Under the pieces are notes generated by a model, which did no database searches, was not told where the DNA came from, and was given only the letters and a program-made list of their open reading frames with translations. The position numbers were made by a program, and so were the translations under genes. DNA of 64,000 bases, from positions 27,499 through 91,498 of the forward strand of contig JBBARC010000005.1 in assembly GCA_040400005.1 (NCBI GenBank), written 5' to 3'. Positions 27,357-35,793 of this stretch are shown one piece after another. The DNA comes from JBBARC01 sp040400005 (GTDB taxonomy: Bacteria > Pseudomonadota > Alphaproteobacteria > Acetobacterales > Acetobacteraceae). Position 1 is the stretch's first letter. Each line of letters opens with the position of its first letter.

Positions 27357-27767
27357 TCACGCCACCCAAGCCGCGTTCTGCAGCACCACGCGATACAAAT
27401 CGGGATCAGCGAACGTCACCCCCACCTGCTCCCAATATGGATTTTCCGCGGTAACCGGCGCGTAGCCCGCAGCCATCATGCGCGCAACCGCCGCGCGCCA
27501 AACGCCCGCATCCGGCAGATAAAACACCAGCAAATGCTCGCCCGAGGGCGCGCCACCGGCTTTGTGCCCAACCCTGCTGGTAAATTCCAAATGATAGGGC
27601 GCGCCAGGCAAGCCCAGCATTACCCCATCAAACCCATCATGATCGGCAAAGCGGCCGATTTCGGCAAAACCCAAGCCATCACAATAAAACCGCACCACCG
27701 CGGCAAGCTGGTCGGTAGGGCGGGCGATGCGCAACACGGCTGTGCCAAGCATCGCCTGCCGCTCCAA
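27357..27767 (-). CDS. VOC (glyoxalase/bleomycin-resistance) family protein
   Basis: 136 aa from TTG 27767, or 131 aa from ATG 27752. A single VOC domain: VLRIARPTDQLAAVVRFYCDGLGFAEIGRF and a closing VGVTFADPDLYRVVLQNAAW. The rho stop codon abuts its TTG start, so it is probably co-transcribed with rho. Substrate unknown. Confidence 0.85.
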   Translation of the reverse strand: MERQAMLGTAVLRIARPTDQLAAVVRFYCDGLGFAEIGRFADHDGFDGVMLGLPGAPYHLEFTSRVGHKAGGAPSGEHLLVFYLPDAGVWRAAVARMMAAGYAPVTAENPYWEQVGVTFADPDLYRVVLQNAAWVA

Positions 27768-29042
27768 TCAGGTGTTCATCGCATCGAAGAAATCCTGGTT
27801 GGTTTTGCTGTATTTGAGCTTGTCCAACAAGAAATCCATCCCGTCGCTGGCGCCCATTGGGTTGAGGATACGGCGCAGCACCCACATTTTGGAGAGTGTT
27901 GCTTTATCCACCAGTAGTTCTTCCTTACGGGTGCCGCTTTTGGTGATGTCGATCGCTGGAAAAGTGCGTTTATCGGACAGCTTGCGATCGAGAATAATCT
28001 CGGAATTGCCGGTGCCTTTGAATTCCTCGAAGATAACCTCGTCCATGCGGCTGCCGGTATCGATCAGGGCGGTGGCGATAATGGTCAGGCTGCCGCCTTC
28101 TTCGATATTACGCGCGGCACCAAAAAACCGCTTTGGCCGCTGCAACGCATTCGCATCGACACCGCCGGTGAGCACCTTGCCCGATGATGGCACCACGGTG
28201 TTGTAGGCACGCGCCAAACGAGTGATGGAATCGAGCAAAATCACCACGTCGCGCTTGTGTTCAACCAGACGTTTGGCTTTTTCCAGCACCATTTCGGTGA
28301 CCTGCACGTGGCGGGTGGCTGGTTCGTCAAACGTGCTGGCGACCACTTCCCCTTTGACCGTGCGCGCCATGTCGGTGACTTCTTCGGGCCGCTCATCGAT
28401 CAGCAGCACGATGAGAAACACTTCGGGGTGGTTGGCGGCAATGGCCGTTGCGATGCTCTGCAACATCACCGTTTTACCGGTGCGCGGCGGCGCCACAATC
28501 AACGCGCGCTGGCCCATGCCGATGGGGGCAACCAAATCAATCACCCGCGGGGTGTGATCTTTCTGCGGGCCTTTTGCGGTGCTTTGGAAATTTTCCATTT
28601 CCATTTTTAAGCGGCGGTCGGGATATAGTGGTGTCAGATTGTCGAAATTGATCCGGTGTTTTACCGCTTCCGGGTTTTCAAAGTTCACCGCTTCAAGTTT
28701 AAGCAGGGCGAAATAGCGCTCGCCATCTTTCGGCGCGCGAATTTGCCCTTCGACCGTGTCGCCAATGCGCAAACCATACCGGCGCACTTGGGTGGGGCTG
28801 ACATAAATATCGTCCGGCCCGGGCAAATAATTGCTCTCCGGGCTGCGTAAAAAACCAAACCCGTCGGACAAAATTTCCAACGTGCCGCTGCCGTGGATCG
28901 CCTGGTCGTTTTCGGCCAGGGTTTTCAAAATCGCGAACATCATATCCTGCTTGCGCAGGGACGAGGCGTTCTCAATTTGTAGCGATTCGGCGTAACTCAG
29001 CAGGTCGGCCGGGGATTTGGCTTTAAGCTCAGCAAGATGCAT
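27768..29042 (-). CDS. rho: Rho transcription termination factor
   Basis: 424 aa. N-terminal helix bundle (HLAELKAKSPADLLSYAESLQIENASSLRKQDMMFAIL), cold-shock RNA-binding domain (SDGFGFLRSPESNYLPGPDDIYVSPTQVRRYGLRIGDTVEG), Walker A APPRTGKT, Walker B VVILLDSITRLARAYN, Q loop and R loop. RNA-dependent hexameric helicase that ends transcription. Confidence 0.98.
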   Translation of the reverse strand: MHLAELKAKSPADLLSYAESLQIENASSLRKQDMMFAILKTLAENDQAIHGSGTLEILSDGFGFLRSPESNYLPGPDDIYVSPTQVRRYGLRIGDTVEGQIRAPKDGERYFALLKLEAVNFENPEAVKHRINFDNLTPLYPDRRLKMEMENFQSTAKGPQKDHTPRVIDLVAPIGMGQRALIVAPPRTGKTVMLQSIATAIAANHPEVFLIVLLIDERPEEVTDMARTVKGEVVASTFDEPATRHVQVTEMVLEKAKRLVEHKRDVVILLDSITRLARAYNTVVPSSGKVLTGGVDANALQRPKRFFGAARNIEEGGSLTIIATALIDTGSRMDEVIFEEFKGTGNSEIILDRKLSDKRTFPAIDITKSGTRKEELLVDKATLSKMWVLRRILNPMGASDGMDFLLDKLKYSKTNQDFFDAMNT

Positions 29043-29257
29043 TCAACGCGCCTAAAAAGGGGGAAAAGGGACGCCAAAACCCTAAAAAGTAAGGCGTCAA
29101 ACCGCTGGCGGGCCAGCGATCACGGCTGTTCGGGCACACAATGATAACCCACCAGCCGATAAAGAAGAGGAAGGCATGCACCTGGGGACCCAGGATCGCC
29201 TGTCGGCAGAGTTGGCACATAACCGGGCGCAGTTCAAGGGGCGCCAAAGCGGGGCAC

Positions 29258-29446
29258 GGCAATCGGGTGAATGCCCAAAAAAGTAAGAATTTTCTTTTTG
29301 ACTTCCGAAAAAAGAAACAAAAAAGACTTTTTTGACGCTAGTTCGGGGCGCGCGGTGACAGGGTTGCCCCAGGCACAGCATTACAAAAGTCTTTTTGCTT
29401 CTTTTTCGGAAGACAAAAGAAGAGTCTTACTTTCACCCGATTGCCC
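29258..29446. repeat. Family A TIR repeat, copy 4 (189 bp, two inner hairpin halves)
   Basis: GGCAATCGGGTGAA at the left and TTCACCCGATTGCC at the right are perfect inverted repeats. Inside are two oppositely oriented hairpin/T-rich halves (AAAAGACTTTTTT and AAAAGTCTTTTTGC), separated by about 50 GC-rich bases. This is the REPIN- or MITE-like layout. Confidence 0.85.
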
Positions 29447-29479
29447 TGACTTATCGGGCAGCGGGAGCTGCGGACCGTC

Positions 29480-29501
29480 GGGCCCCGGGTTTTCACCCGG
29501 G
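29480..29501 (-). terminator. Hairpin downstream of orphan copy 1
   Basis: On the minus strand CCCGGGTGAAAACCCGGG is a palindromic hairpin (CCCGGGT / ACCCGGG) immediately after the gene; the same hairpin follows copy 2 at about 61436-61456. Confidence 0.6.
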
Positions 29502-30206
29502 CTACGGCGGGGAGGTGGCGCGGGGATCGGGGGCGACGTCGTCGAAATCGTCGTTGTAATCTGGGGGGTCGTAGGTGGTGAAGAGAAATTCGTCTGGCCG
29601 TTTGGTGAAATCGATGTCGATGCCGAGGTCTTCGCAGATGTTGATGAGGAGATCGGGGATTTCGATGGTTTGGTCGGGGTCGGCGGCCAAATGTTCGTCG
29701 GCGCGGGCAGTGGTTTCGCGCAGGAGGGCGGCGCGGTCGGGGTGGCCGGTGGTGACCAGGCGCAAGCCCTCTTGCAGCTTGGCGCGGCGGGGGTCTGGCG
29801 GCTGGCGCATGGGGGCGCGGGATGTGTTGGCGGTGTTGGACGTGCCTGCGGCGCTGGCGGCAAGGCGCGCTTCGAGGGCTATGCAGTCTCGCACTATGGC
29901 GGCGAGGCGGGTGAAGAGCACGGCTGGGTCGGCTGGTTTGGCGGATGAGGGTGTGGACGGGCGACTCGCGAGAGGACGCGGCGCAGGGGCGGGGTTTGCG
30001 TGGGATTCCGCCGGTTCGCGATCCGCTTGCGGCTCGGCCGGCTGGGTGAGTGACGGTTGTTCGGGTTCGGCCCAGTCGGTCAGGGTGCGGGCGGCGGCGG
30101 CGCGGGCCAAGCCCATGGCGAGGTCCGCCAGTTCCGCGCACAGGCGCATGTGGCGCTGCGTGCGGTCTTCGGCGTCTGGCGGTTGACTGGGCTGGGTTGG
30201 GATCAC
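29502..30206 (-). CDS. Proline-rich orphan protein, copy 1
   Basis: 234 aa from GTG 30206. Layout: N-terminal helix (RLCAELADLAMGLARAAAARTLTDWAEPE), a Pro/Ala-rich disordered part (about 50-95), a second helix (LFTRLAAIVRDCIALEARLAASAAG), then a highly conserved tail with TTGHPDRAALLRETTARADEH, PDQTIEIPDLLINICEDLG and an acidic Asp/Tyr/Pro-rich end. Nearly identical in its conserved parts to the gene at 60687-61427, and the upstream 70 bases and downstream hairpin are also shared. No known domain recognised. Possibly a nucleoid-, partition- or element-associated protein; the function is unknown. Confidence 0.75.
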   Translation of the reverse strand: MIPTQPSQPPDAEDRTQRHMRLCAELADLAMGLARAAAARTLTDWAEPEQPSLTQPAEPQADREPAESHANPAPAPRPLASRPSTPSSAKPADPAVLFTRLAAIVRDCIALEARLAASAAGTSNTANTSRAPMRQPPDPRRAKLQEGLRLVTTGHPDRAALLRETTARADEHLAADPDQTIEIPDLLINICEDLGIDIDFTKRPDEFLFTTYDPPDYNDDFDDVAPDPRATSPP

Positions 30207-30331
30207 GATGCTTCGCGCTTACTGTTAGTTAACAATAATAACGATACTGTATGACCGGCTATCTAGGCAAGTGTTTTTTGTGTGCATAGTGTTTTTAGGA
30301 GTTATTTTGGGTAACTACTTTGGCCGCTTGC

Positions 30332-30759
30332 TCAGGTATCCCACGGGTTGAGGAGGGCGACTCGTGTTGTCTCAAAATCGCCGGTATCGCGCGATACCAG
30401 CGCCAAGCCATGGTGCACGGCGGTTGCGGCAATGATGGGGTTGGATTGGGAAAAAATATGACCCGACTTGCGGCCGTCTTCGACCAGGGGAGTCGCCACT
30501 TAAACATAATGTCTTCGCTAACCGGTAGCACGCGCTGATCGAACATCGGCCGCACCTTATGCGCAAGCCAAGCGTTCAACTCAGCGCGGCGAGAGGCGTC
30601 GGGCGCGCGTTCGATACCGAAGCGAATTTCCGCGAGCGTGACGGCACTTACGCACAGCAGGTCCAGTGGTTGGCTGGCAATGAAGGTCCGGACTTTCGGT
30701 GCCGGTTTTGGACGGCGAAGTTCGGAGAGGATATGTGTGTCGCGCAGCCAGCCCGTCAC
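30332..30759 (-). pseudogene. PIN-domain (VapC-like) toxin, frameshifted
   Basis: From GTG 30759: LRDTHILSELRRPKPAPKVRTFIASQPLDLLCVSAVTLAEIRFGIERAPDASRR is a PIN domain (first Asp, then the AEIRFGIE Glu). Near 30485-30490 (a run of C on this strand) the frame is lost; shifting frame continues as VEDGRKSGHIFSQSNPIIAATAVHHGLALVSRDTGDFE ... LLNPWDT and a stop at 30332, restoring the PIN C-terminus. Two surplus bases explain it. Only a short tail of an upstream antitoxin frame (ending in GTGA overlap) remains. Confidence 0.75.
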
Positions 30760-30875
30760 CGATCGACCCCGCGCACCCGCATTGGCTCGCGTGACGGATC
30801 AATGTCGCATTCGCGATAAGGAGACTGTTGCATGCAGCCGCGCGACCAAACACCAGCGGTGCCGATGACCTTCGA

Positions 30876-31300
30876 ATGATCCTGCTCGATACGAAATTGG
30901 TATCGGAGCCGTGGAAGCCCAAGCGTGATGCGCACGTGGTGGCGTGGATCGATGCCCAAGCGGTCGAGACATTATATTTGTCTGCCGTTACGGTGGCAGA
31001 GTTGCGTTTCGCCATTGCGGCGATGCCGGTGGGACAGCGGCGCCGCGTTCTGCATGACCGCTTGGAAGGGGAGCTGCTGGCAGTGTTTGCGGGGCGTGTT
31101 CTGCCCTTCGATCTGGACGCGTCGCGCGCCTATGCTGACCTCATGGCAAAGACAAAAATCGCGGGACTGGCGATCAGCATGGCCGATGGCAACTCGCGGC
31201 GATTGCCGCGGCGCGCGGCTTTTTTGTGGCCTCGCGCGATGTTGCGCCGTTTGACGCGGCTGGTGTCGGCTTTATCAACCCATGGGCGGCCGCGCCCTAA
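30876..31300 (+). pseudogene. Second PIN-domain (VapC/FitB-like) toxin, frameshifted
   Basis: MILLDTKLVSEPWKPKRDAHVVAWIDAQAVETLYLSAVTVAELRFAIAAMPVGQRRR ... GRVLPFDLDASRAYADLMAKTKIAGLAISMADG is a VapC-type PIN domain. At about 31190 one base is missing; the other frame continues as QLAAIAAARGFFVASRDVAPFDAAGVGFINPWAAAP and a stop at 31300. The start overlaps the TGA of a short upstream frame (from ATG 30832), probably an antitoxin remnant. Divergent from the first PIN pseudogene. Confidence 0.78.
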
Positions 31301-31388
31301 CGGGGGGCAGTTTTGCGCGCATCCGGGGTCATTCCGTTACCCAAGCGACCAACGCCAAAGCGGACATGGCGAGACGAAGGACTATCCG

Positions 31389-31520
31389 GTAGGGCAGATA
31401 AGCTGGTGCGCCATCCGCCATCTTCCCCGGCGCAATTGGATATATGGTGTTCGCTTATCCCTCTATTGTTTCCGCTAGCGACTTGCGGCGGCGGATGACG
31501 CAAGAGCTTATCCGCCCTAC
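31389..31520. mobile_element. MITE-like element, family B (132 bp)
   Basis: Inverted ends of about 33 bp beginning GTAGGGC(A/G)GATAAGCT and including TGCG(C/T)CATCCGCC on both sides, with only a few differences. No open reading frame. It lies directly after the second PIN pseudogene. Confidence 0.75.
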
Positions 31521-31530
31521 GGCGCGCTGA

Positions 31531-32250
31531 TTAGCCGCGGCGGTAGGTTACAGCGCTGCCATCTGCCCCGGTCGCATCCAAGGCCGCCCAAACATTTTCG
31601 GTATCATACCAATCCTTGATTGGCGTTTTGCCGTCCAGCGCGAAACCTGTGGCTTTGATGGTGCGGCCATTGCCGAGCGTAATCGTGGCGGTGCCGTGGT
31701 GGCGAACGGGCGCGGTGATGGCGTCGCCAAATTGCGGATGGAACAGTTTTGTGCCGGGCGCCAGCATGGCCCAATGGGTCAGCGGCCGGGCGTCGGGGGG
31801 CAGCAGGAGGTCTGGTTTGCCGGTGGTTTGCACCAGCACGGCCTGGCCCGTGCGCTGCGCGCGCAGGGCGGTGCGTGTGCCACCTTCGGTGGTTTCGGTA
31901 TGTAGCGACGCGAACTGGCCGTCTCGCCAAACTTCGACACCCTCGTGATGGTAGCGAAACAGCGTGATGAAACCGAAGCCGAGGCGGAAGTTTACGGCCA
32001 TGCGGATGGTGAGATCTGCGCCGCTGGTGGTAAAAGTGAGGTCGTGTGTGCCAAGCGGTGTGCCATTGCGAAACGCTGCAAAGCTCAGTCGGCCGCCCGG
32101 TGGCACGCCGGGCACGCCTGACACACTAGGCCCGATCGCGGCGGCGACTCGCGGCACACAGGCGACGGCCGCTAGCCCACCTAGCAGGCCACGGCGCAGC
32201 ATCACAACGGGCGAAGGACGCAAGAGATGCGGCATGATCTCCTCAGGCAC
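31531..32250 (-). CDS. DUF6134-like exported protein
   Basis: 239 aa with an N-terminal export signal (LRRGLLGGLAAVACVPRVAAA, Tat-like twin Arg). The mature part is beta-rich: RLSFAAFRNGTPLGTHDLTFTTSGADLTIRMAVNFRLGFGFITLFRYHHEGVEVWRDGQFASLHTETTEGGTR, a pattern known from DUF6134 proteins, ending KDWYDTENVWAALDATGADGSAVTYRR. Probably periplasmic; function unknown. Confidence 0.72.
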   Translation of the reverse strand: MPEEIMPHLLRPSPVVMLRRGLLGGLAAVACVPRVAAAIGPSVSGVPGVPPGGRLSFAAFRNGTPLGTHDLTFTTSGADLTIRMAVNFRLGFGFITLFRYHHEGVEVWRDGQFASLHTETTEGGTRTALRAQRTGQAVLVQTTGKPDLLLPPDARPLTHWAMLAPGTKLFHPQFGDAITAPVRHHGTATITLGNGRTIKATGFALDGKTPIKDWYDTENVWAALDATGADGSAVTYRRG

Positions 32251-32490
32251 ACACTAGTCATATGGGCGGCCATCTGACGCTGGCAATGGGTCGGCGCGGG
32301 CCGGTGAGATAACCACAGGTGCGGGGGTTTGCGCGCTAGGCGAGTTTGGGCACGCAAAACAGCCGCGTGCCGGATTGCGCTTTCGCGGCGGCGTCATGGC
32401 ACCGGTTACGGCATAGCGGGCACGATCGTTTGAAACAGACCCTAAAATGACCAAGGACCACGGGCGTTTTACGCACGCCTTGCCTGGCGG

Positions 32491-33768
32491 TTACACCACC
32501 AGCGCACGCTCCAGCGCATCCAGCCCTTCTTCCAGCACCGCATCCTCCACCGTCAGCGGCACCAAAATGCGGATCACATTGCTGTAAATCCCGCAGCTCA
32601 GCAGCACCAACCCTTCCGCCAGCGCTTTTGTGGTCACCCGTTTGGTGGCCTCGGCATCGGGCTCGCCACTGCCGCGGCCCTTAAAAATCTCAAACCCGAT
32701 CATCGCGCCAGGGCCACGAACGGCGCCGATCGGTAGGGTGTCGTTGCGCGCTGCCATCATTTCCAGCCGCGTTTTGATGCGCGCGCCAATCACATTGGCG
32801 CGGTCGCATAAATTTTCTTCCGCGATCACATCCAACACGGCAAGGGCTGCAGCACATGCAATCGGGCTGCCGGCATAGGTGCCGCCTAACCCCCCCAGTT
32901 CTGGCGCCTGCATCAACGCATCGCGGCCGATAACGCCGGCCAGCGGAAAACCGCCGGCCAACGATTTGGCCACCGTCACCAGATCAGGTTCCACACCCGT
33001 ATGTTCAATGCCAAACATTTTTCCGGTGCGGGCAAAGCCTGATTGCACTTCGTCGGCGATCAGCAAAATGCCGTGTTGATCACAAATTTTGCGCAGCGCC
33101 TGCATCAGCTCGGTGGGGGCGACATAAAACCCGCCCTCGCCCTGGATCGGTTCAATAATAATGGCGGCGACCCGGCTGGGTTCGATATCGGCGCGAAACA
33201 GAAAATCCAGCGCCTTTAAACTTTCGGCGACGGTGACGCCGTGGTGTTCGATTGGGAACGGCAAATGGTAGATTTCTGCCGGAAACGGCCCAAAGAGGCG
33301 TTTATAGGGCAGGGTTTTACCGGTTAGCGCGCTGGTCATGATGGTGCGGCCGTGAAACCCGCCGGCGAACGCGATAATACCGCTGCGGCCGGTGGCGGCG
33401 CGGGCGATTTTTACCGCGTTTTCTACCGCTTCCGCGCCGGTGGTGAAAAATATTGTGCGCGCCTTCCCGCTGAATGGTGCCAGGGCGTTTAAGCGCTCGG
33501 CCAGTTCCACGTAAGGCTCATAGGGCAGCACCTGCACGCAGGTATGGGTGAAGCGGTTCATCTGCTCGGTTGCCGCCGCAATTACCTTTGGGTGGCAATG
33601 CCCGGTGTTGAGCACCGCAATGCCGCCGGCGAAATCGATGTAGCGGCGGCCTTCGACATCCCACACTTCGGCGTTTTTGGCGCGCTGTGCGTACACTTGC
33701 GTCGCATGCCCCAGCGTGCGTGGGATCGCCGCGGTGCGGCGGGCGTGAAGCTCTGCGTTGGTGGCCAT
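32491..33768 (-). CDS. gabT: GabT, 4-aminobutyrate aminotransferase (class III)
   Basis: 425 aa. PLP aminotransferase: FAGGIAVLNTGHCHPKV, GAEAVENAVKIARAATGR, FHGRTIMTSALTGK, EPIQGEGGFYVAP, DEVQSGFARTGKMF and the Schiff-base Lys in LVTVAKSLAGGFPLAGV. Transfers the amino group of GABA to 2-oxoglutarate. No gabD beside it. Confidence 0.93.
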   Translation of the reverse strand: MATNAELHARRTAAIPRTLGHATQVYAQRAKNAEVWDVEGRRYIDFAGGIAVLNTGHCHPKVIAAATEQMNRFTHTCVQVLPYEPYVELAERLNALAPFSGKARTIFFTTGAEAVENAVKIARAATGRSGIIAFAGGFHGRTIMTSALTGKTLPYKRLFGPFPAEIYHLPFPIEHHGVTVAESLKALDFLFRADIEPSRVAAIIIEPIQGEGGFYVAPTELMQALRKICDQHGILLIADEVQSGFARTGKMFGIEHTGVEPDLVTVAKSLAGGFPLAGVIGRDALMQAPELGGLGGTYAGSPIACAAALAVLDVIAEENLCDRANVIGARIKTRLEMMAARNDTLPIGAVRGPGAMIGFEIFKGRGSGEPDAEATKRVTTKALAEGLVLLSCGIYSNVIRILVPLTVEDAVLEEGLDALERALVV

Positions 33769-33938
33769 GATTTTGGTGTTCCCTGTGCAACCGGGTGGAT
33801 TGTGATCACATTACAGGCGGACGGTGTGGGCGCAACCCACCGGGCGCCTGTGCGCGATGGGACGATGCTAACATATCCCCGCTGCCGCCGGCGGCAATGC
33901 TATACCCTCGCAAGCGCACGCACCGGAGCCGCCCCGCC

Positions 33939-34892
33939 ATGACCACCGCCCATGACCATGTCTTCCTCGCCCCCAGCCACGCCGCCCGCGAACGCCGCAC
34001 CTGGGCGGTGATCGGCCTGTGCAGCGCCATGATGATTGCCGAAATAGCCGGCGGCTGGGCGTTTGGCTCGATCGCGCTGATCGCCGATGGGCTGCACATG
34101 AGCACCCATGCCGGCGCCTTACTGCTGGCAGCCCTGGCCTACACCTACGCCCGCCGCCACGCGCACGACCCGCGCTTTGCCTTCGGCACTGGCAAATTCG
34201 GCGATCTGGCGGGGTTTGCCAGCGCCATTATTCTGGCGATGATCGCACTGCTGGTGGGGTACGAAGCGGTTACCCGGCTGTTCAACCCGGTGGCGATTAA
34301 TTTCAACCAGGCGATTCCCATCGCGGCCGTGGGCCTGGCGGTAAACCTCGCCAGCGCCTGGCTGCTGGGCGCCGGGCACCACCAGGACGGGCATGGGCAT
34401 GATGACCATGGGCATCATCACGATCATGATCACGAACATGGGCACAGCAAATCCCATCGCGACAACAATATGCGCGCCGCCATTGTGCACGTTATCGCCG
34501 ATGCCGCGGTGTCGGTTTTGGTTATCATCGGCCTGGTGCTGGCCCGCACGTATGGCCTGCTGTGGATGGACCCCGCCGCCGGCATTATCGGCGCCGTGGT
34601 TATTGCCAGTTGGGCGTACGGCCTGATCGGCGATACTGGCGCGATCCTGCTCGACATGACCGCCGATCATGGCCTTGCCGCCAAGCTGCGCGCCATTATC
34701 GCCGAACAAGGCGACGAGCTTAGCGACCTGCATCTGTGGCGCGTCGGGCCGGGGCATTTGAGCGCGATCCTGGAAATTCGCGTTCAGGGTGGGTTAGGCA
34801 CCAGCCGCACGGCCGCCTTCTACCGCGCCCGGCTGGCCGAGCTGCCCATGCTCAGCCACGTCACCATCGAGATTGTTCACCCCGCCGGCTAA
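33939..34892 (+). CDS. CDF-family cation efflux protein (DmeF-like)
   Basis: 317 aa from ATG 33939 with GGAG about 10 bases upstream; the longer frame is not credible. Six membrane segments, GSIALIADGLHMSTHAG in TM2 and a cytoplasmic His-rich loop HHQDGHGHDDHGHHHDHDHEHGHSKSH between TM4 and TM5; ADAAVSVLVIIG in TM5. The His-rich loop and sequence style suggest Co/Ni/Zn export like DmeF. Confidence 0.92.
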   Translation: MTTAHDHVFLAPSHAARERRTWAVIGLCSAMMIAEIAGGWAFGSIALIADGLHMSTHAGALLLAALAYTYARRHAHDPRFAFGTGKFGDLAGFASAIILAMIALLVGYEAVTRLFNPVAINFNQAIPIAAVGLAVNLASAWLLGAGHHQDGHGHDDHGHHHDHDHEHGHSKSHRDNNMRAAIVHVIADAAVSVLVIIGLVLARTYGLLWMDPAAGIIGAVVIASWAYGLIGDTGAILLDMTADHGLAAKLRAIIAEQGDELSDLHLWRVGPGHLSAILEIRVQGGLGTSRTAAFYRARLAELPMLSHVTIEIVHPAG

Positions 34893-34898
34893 ACCGTA

Positions 34899-34954
34899 AC
34901 GCTTGAAACCCTTACGCTTGAAACCCTTACGCTTGAAACCCTTACGCTTGAAAC
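34899..34954. repeat. 15-bp tandem repeat (3.7 units)
   Basis: ACGCTTGAAACCCTT repeated at 34899, 34914 and 34929, with a partial fourth unit ending at 34954, between the CDF gene and the lytic transglycosylase. In the frame of the latter it would read KPLRL repeats from a TTG at 34903. Confidence 0.95.
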
Positions 34955-34983
34955 GGGGCGCCAATCGCTGCATGCAAGCGACC

Positions 34984-35769
34984 ATGCGCACGCGCCCAGC
35001 CCCACTGCTTGTTTGCTTAATGCTGTTGGCGCCGTGGCAGACCCGCGCCATGCCGTTTGCCCCGCCCACCACAGATCCCGCCCTAAACATCCTGACCAAC
35101 CCCGGACCAGATACGGGACTAGACATCGGCACCAGGGCCGGCCTTGCCGCCGCCGTGATGGCCGAAGCCCGGCGCCAGGGCGTGCCACCGGCGCTGGCCG
35201 ATGCGGTCGCTACCATCGAAACCGGCTACAACCCGTGGGCAACCGGCAGTTCCGGCGAAATCGGCCTGATGCAGATTCTGCCGGCAACCGCACGCAGTTT
35301 GGGCTTTCGCGGCGTGCCCGCCGATTTGTTTGATGCCACCACCAATATTCACTTCGCGGTGGCCTACCTTGCGCGCAGCTGGGCTGCCAGCGGCGGCAAT
35401 GTCTGCCGCGCGCTGATGAAATACCGTGCGGGGCTGGGGCAGGATGGCTATTCGGCGCTGTCGTTGCAGTATTGCGGCCGCGCCATGGCCTACCTTACCC
35501 GCACCAACGCTGATCTCGCCCGCGGCCCTGGCGCCACCATGCCGGCAGGGGTGACCATGCCAGATCCGTTCGCCATTGCCATTGGTCCCGCGCTGACCGC
35601 AAGCTTTTATCATCGCCCCTATCATGGCCCGTGGCGGCCGCCGGCGTTGGGCTATCAGTATCATCGCAGCCAAGCCCGCCAAGTATCCGCGCTTGCCGCC
35701 CGCATCGATGCGCATCGCCGCCCGCTTTATGGTAACCCGCCCGCTGCCGCCGCACCGGCGGACGATTAA
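34984..35769 (+). CDS. Lytic transglycosylase (SLT domain), exported
   Basis: 261 aa from ATG 34984 (ATG 34972 four codons upstream is equally possible). Signal peptide PLLVCLMLLAPWQTRA. SLT domain with catalytic Glu in VATIETGYNPWATGSSGEIGLMQILPATARSLGF, then FDATTNIHFAVAYLARSW and a YRAGLG motif. Cleaves peptidoglycan in the periplasm. A start at 34903 inside the tandem repeat would add a basic N-terminus and bury the signal peptide, so I reject it. Confidence 0.88.
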   Translation: MRTRPAPLLVCLMLLAPWQTRAMPFAPPTTDPALNILTNPGPDTGLDIGTRAGLAAAVMAEARRQGVPPALADAVATIETGYNPWATGSSGEIGLMQILPATARSLGFRGVPADLFDATTNIHFAVAYLARSWAASGGNVCRALMKYRAGLGQDGYSALSLQYCGRAMAYLTRTNADLARGPGATMPAGVTMPDPFAIAIGPALTASFYHRPYHGPWRPPALGYQYHRSQARQVSALAARIDAHRRPLYGNPPAAAAPADD

Positions 35770-35793
35770 CCGCCCAACAGGAGCCTGCCCCCC

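Larger units (their letters stand above)
29043..29501. other. rho leader and repeat region
   Basis: 459 bp upstream of rho with no supported gene. The rho-proximal 200 bases probably hold the promoter and leader. The remainder is a family A TIR repeat (29258-29446) and a GC-rich inverted repeat (near 29480-29500) that ends the neighbouring orphan gene. Confidence 0.6.

Noticed and set aside
29029..29381. Minus-strand frames upstream of rho (77 and 94 aa)
   Set aside because: They run through the family A repeat and overlap the rho start; no family resemblance.
29338..30141. 267-aa Arg/Pro-rich frame antisense to nothing obvious
   Set aside because: It is an alternative frame of orphan copy 1; the copy at 60.7 kb preserves only the 234-aa frame.
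32254..32454. 66-aa minus-strand frame between DUF6134 and gabT
   Set aside because: No ribosome site, no domain, Pro/Ala-rich composition expected by chance; region left unannotated.
34903..34983. Extended N-terminus (KPLRL repeats) of the lytic transglycosylase
   Set aside because: Would put 27 basic residues before a good signal peptide; ATG 34984 or 34972 is more sensible.
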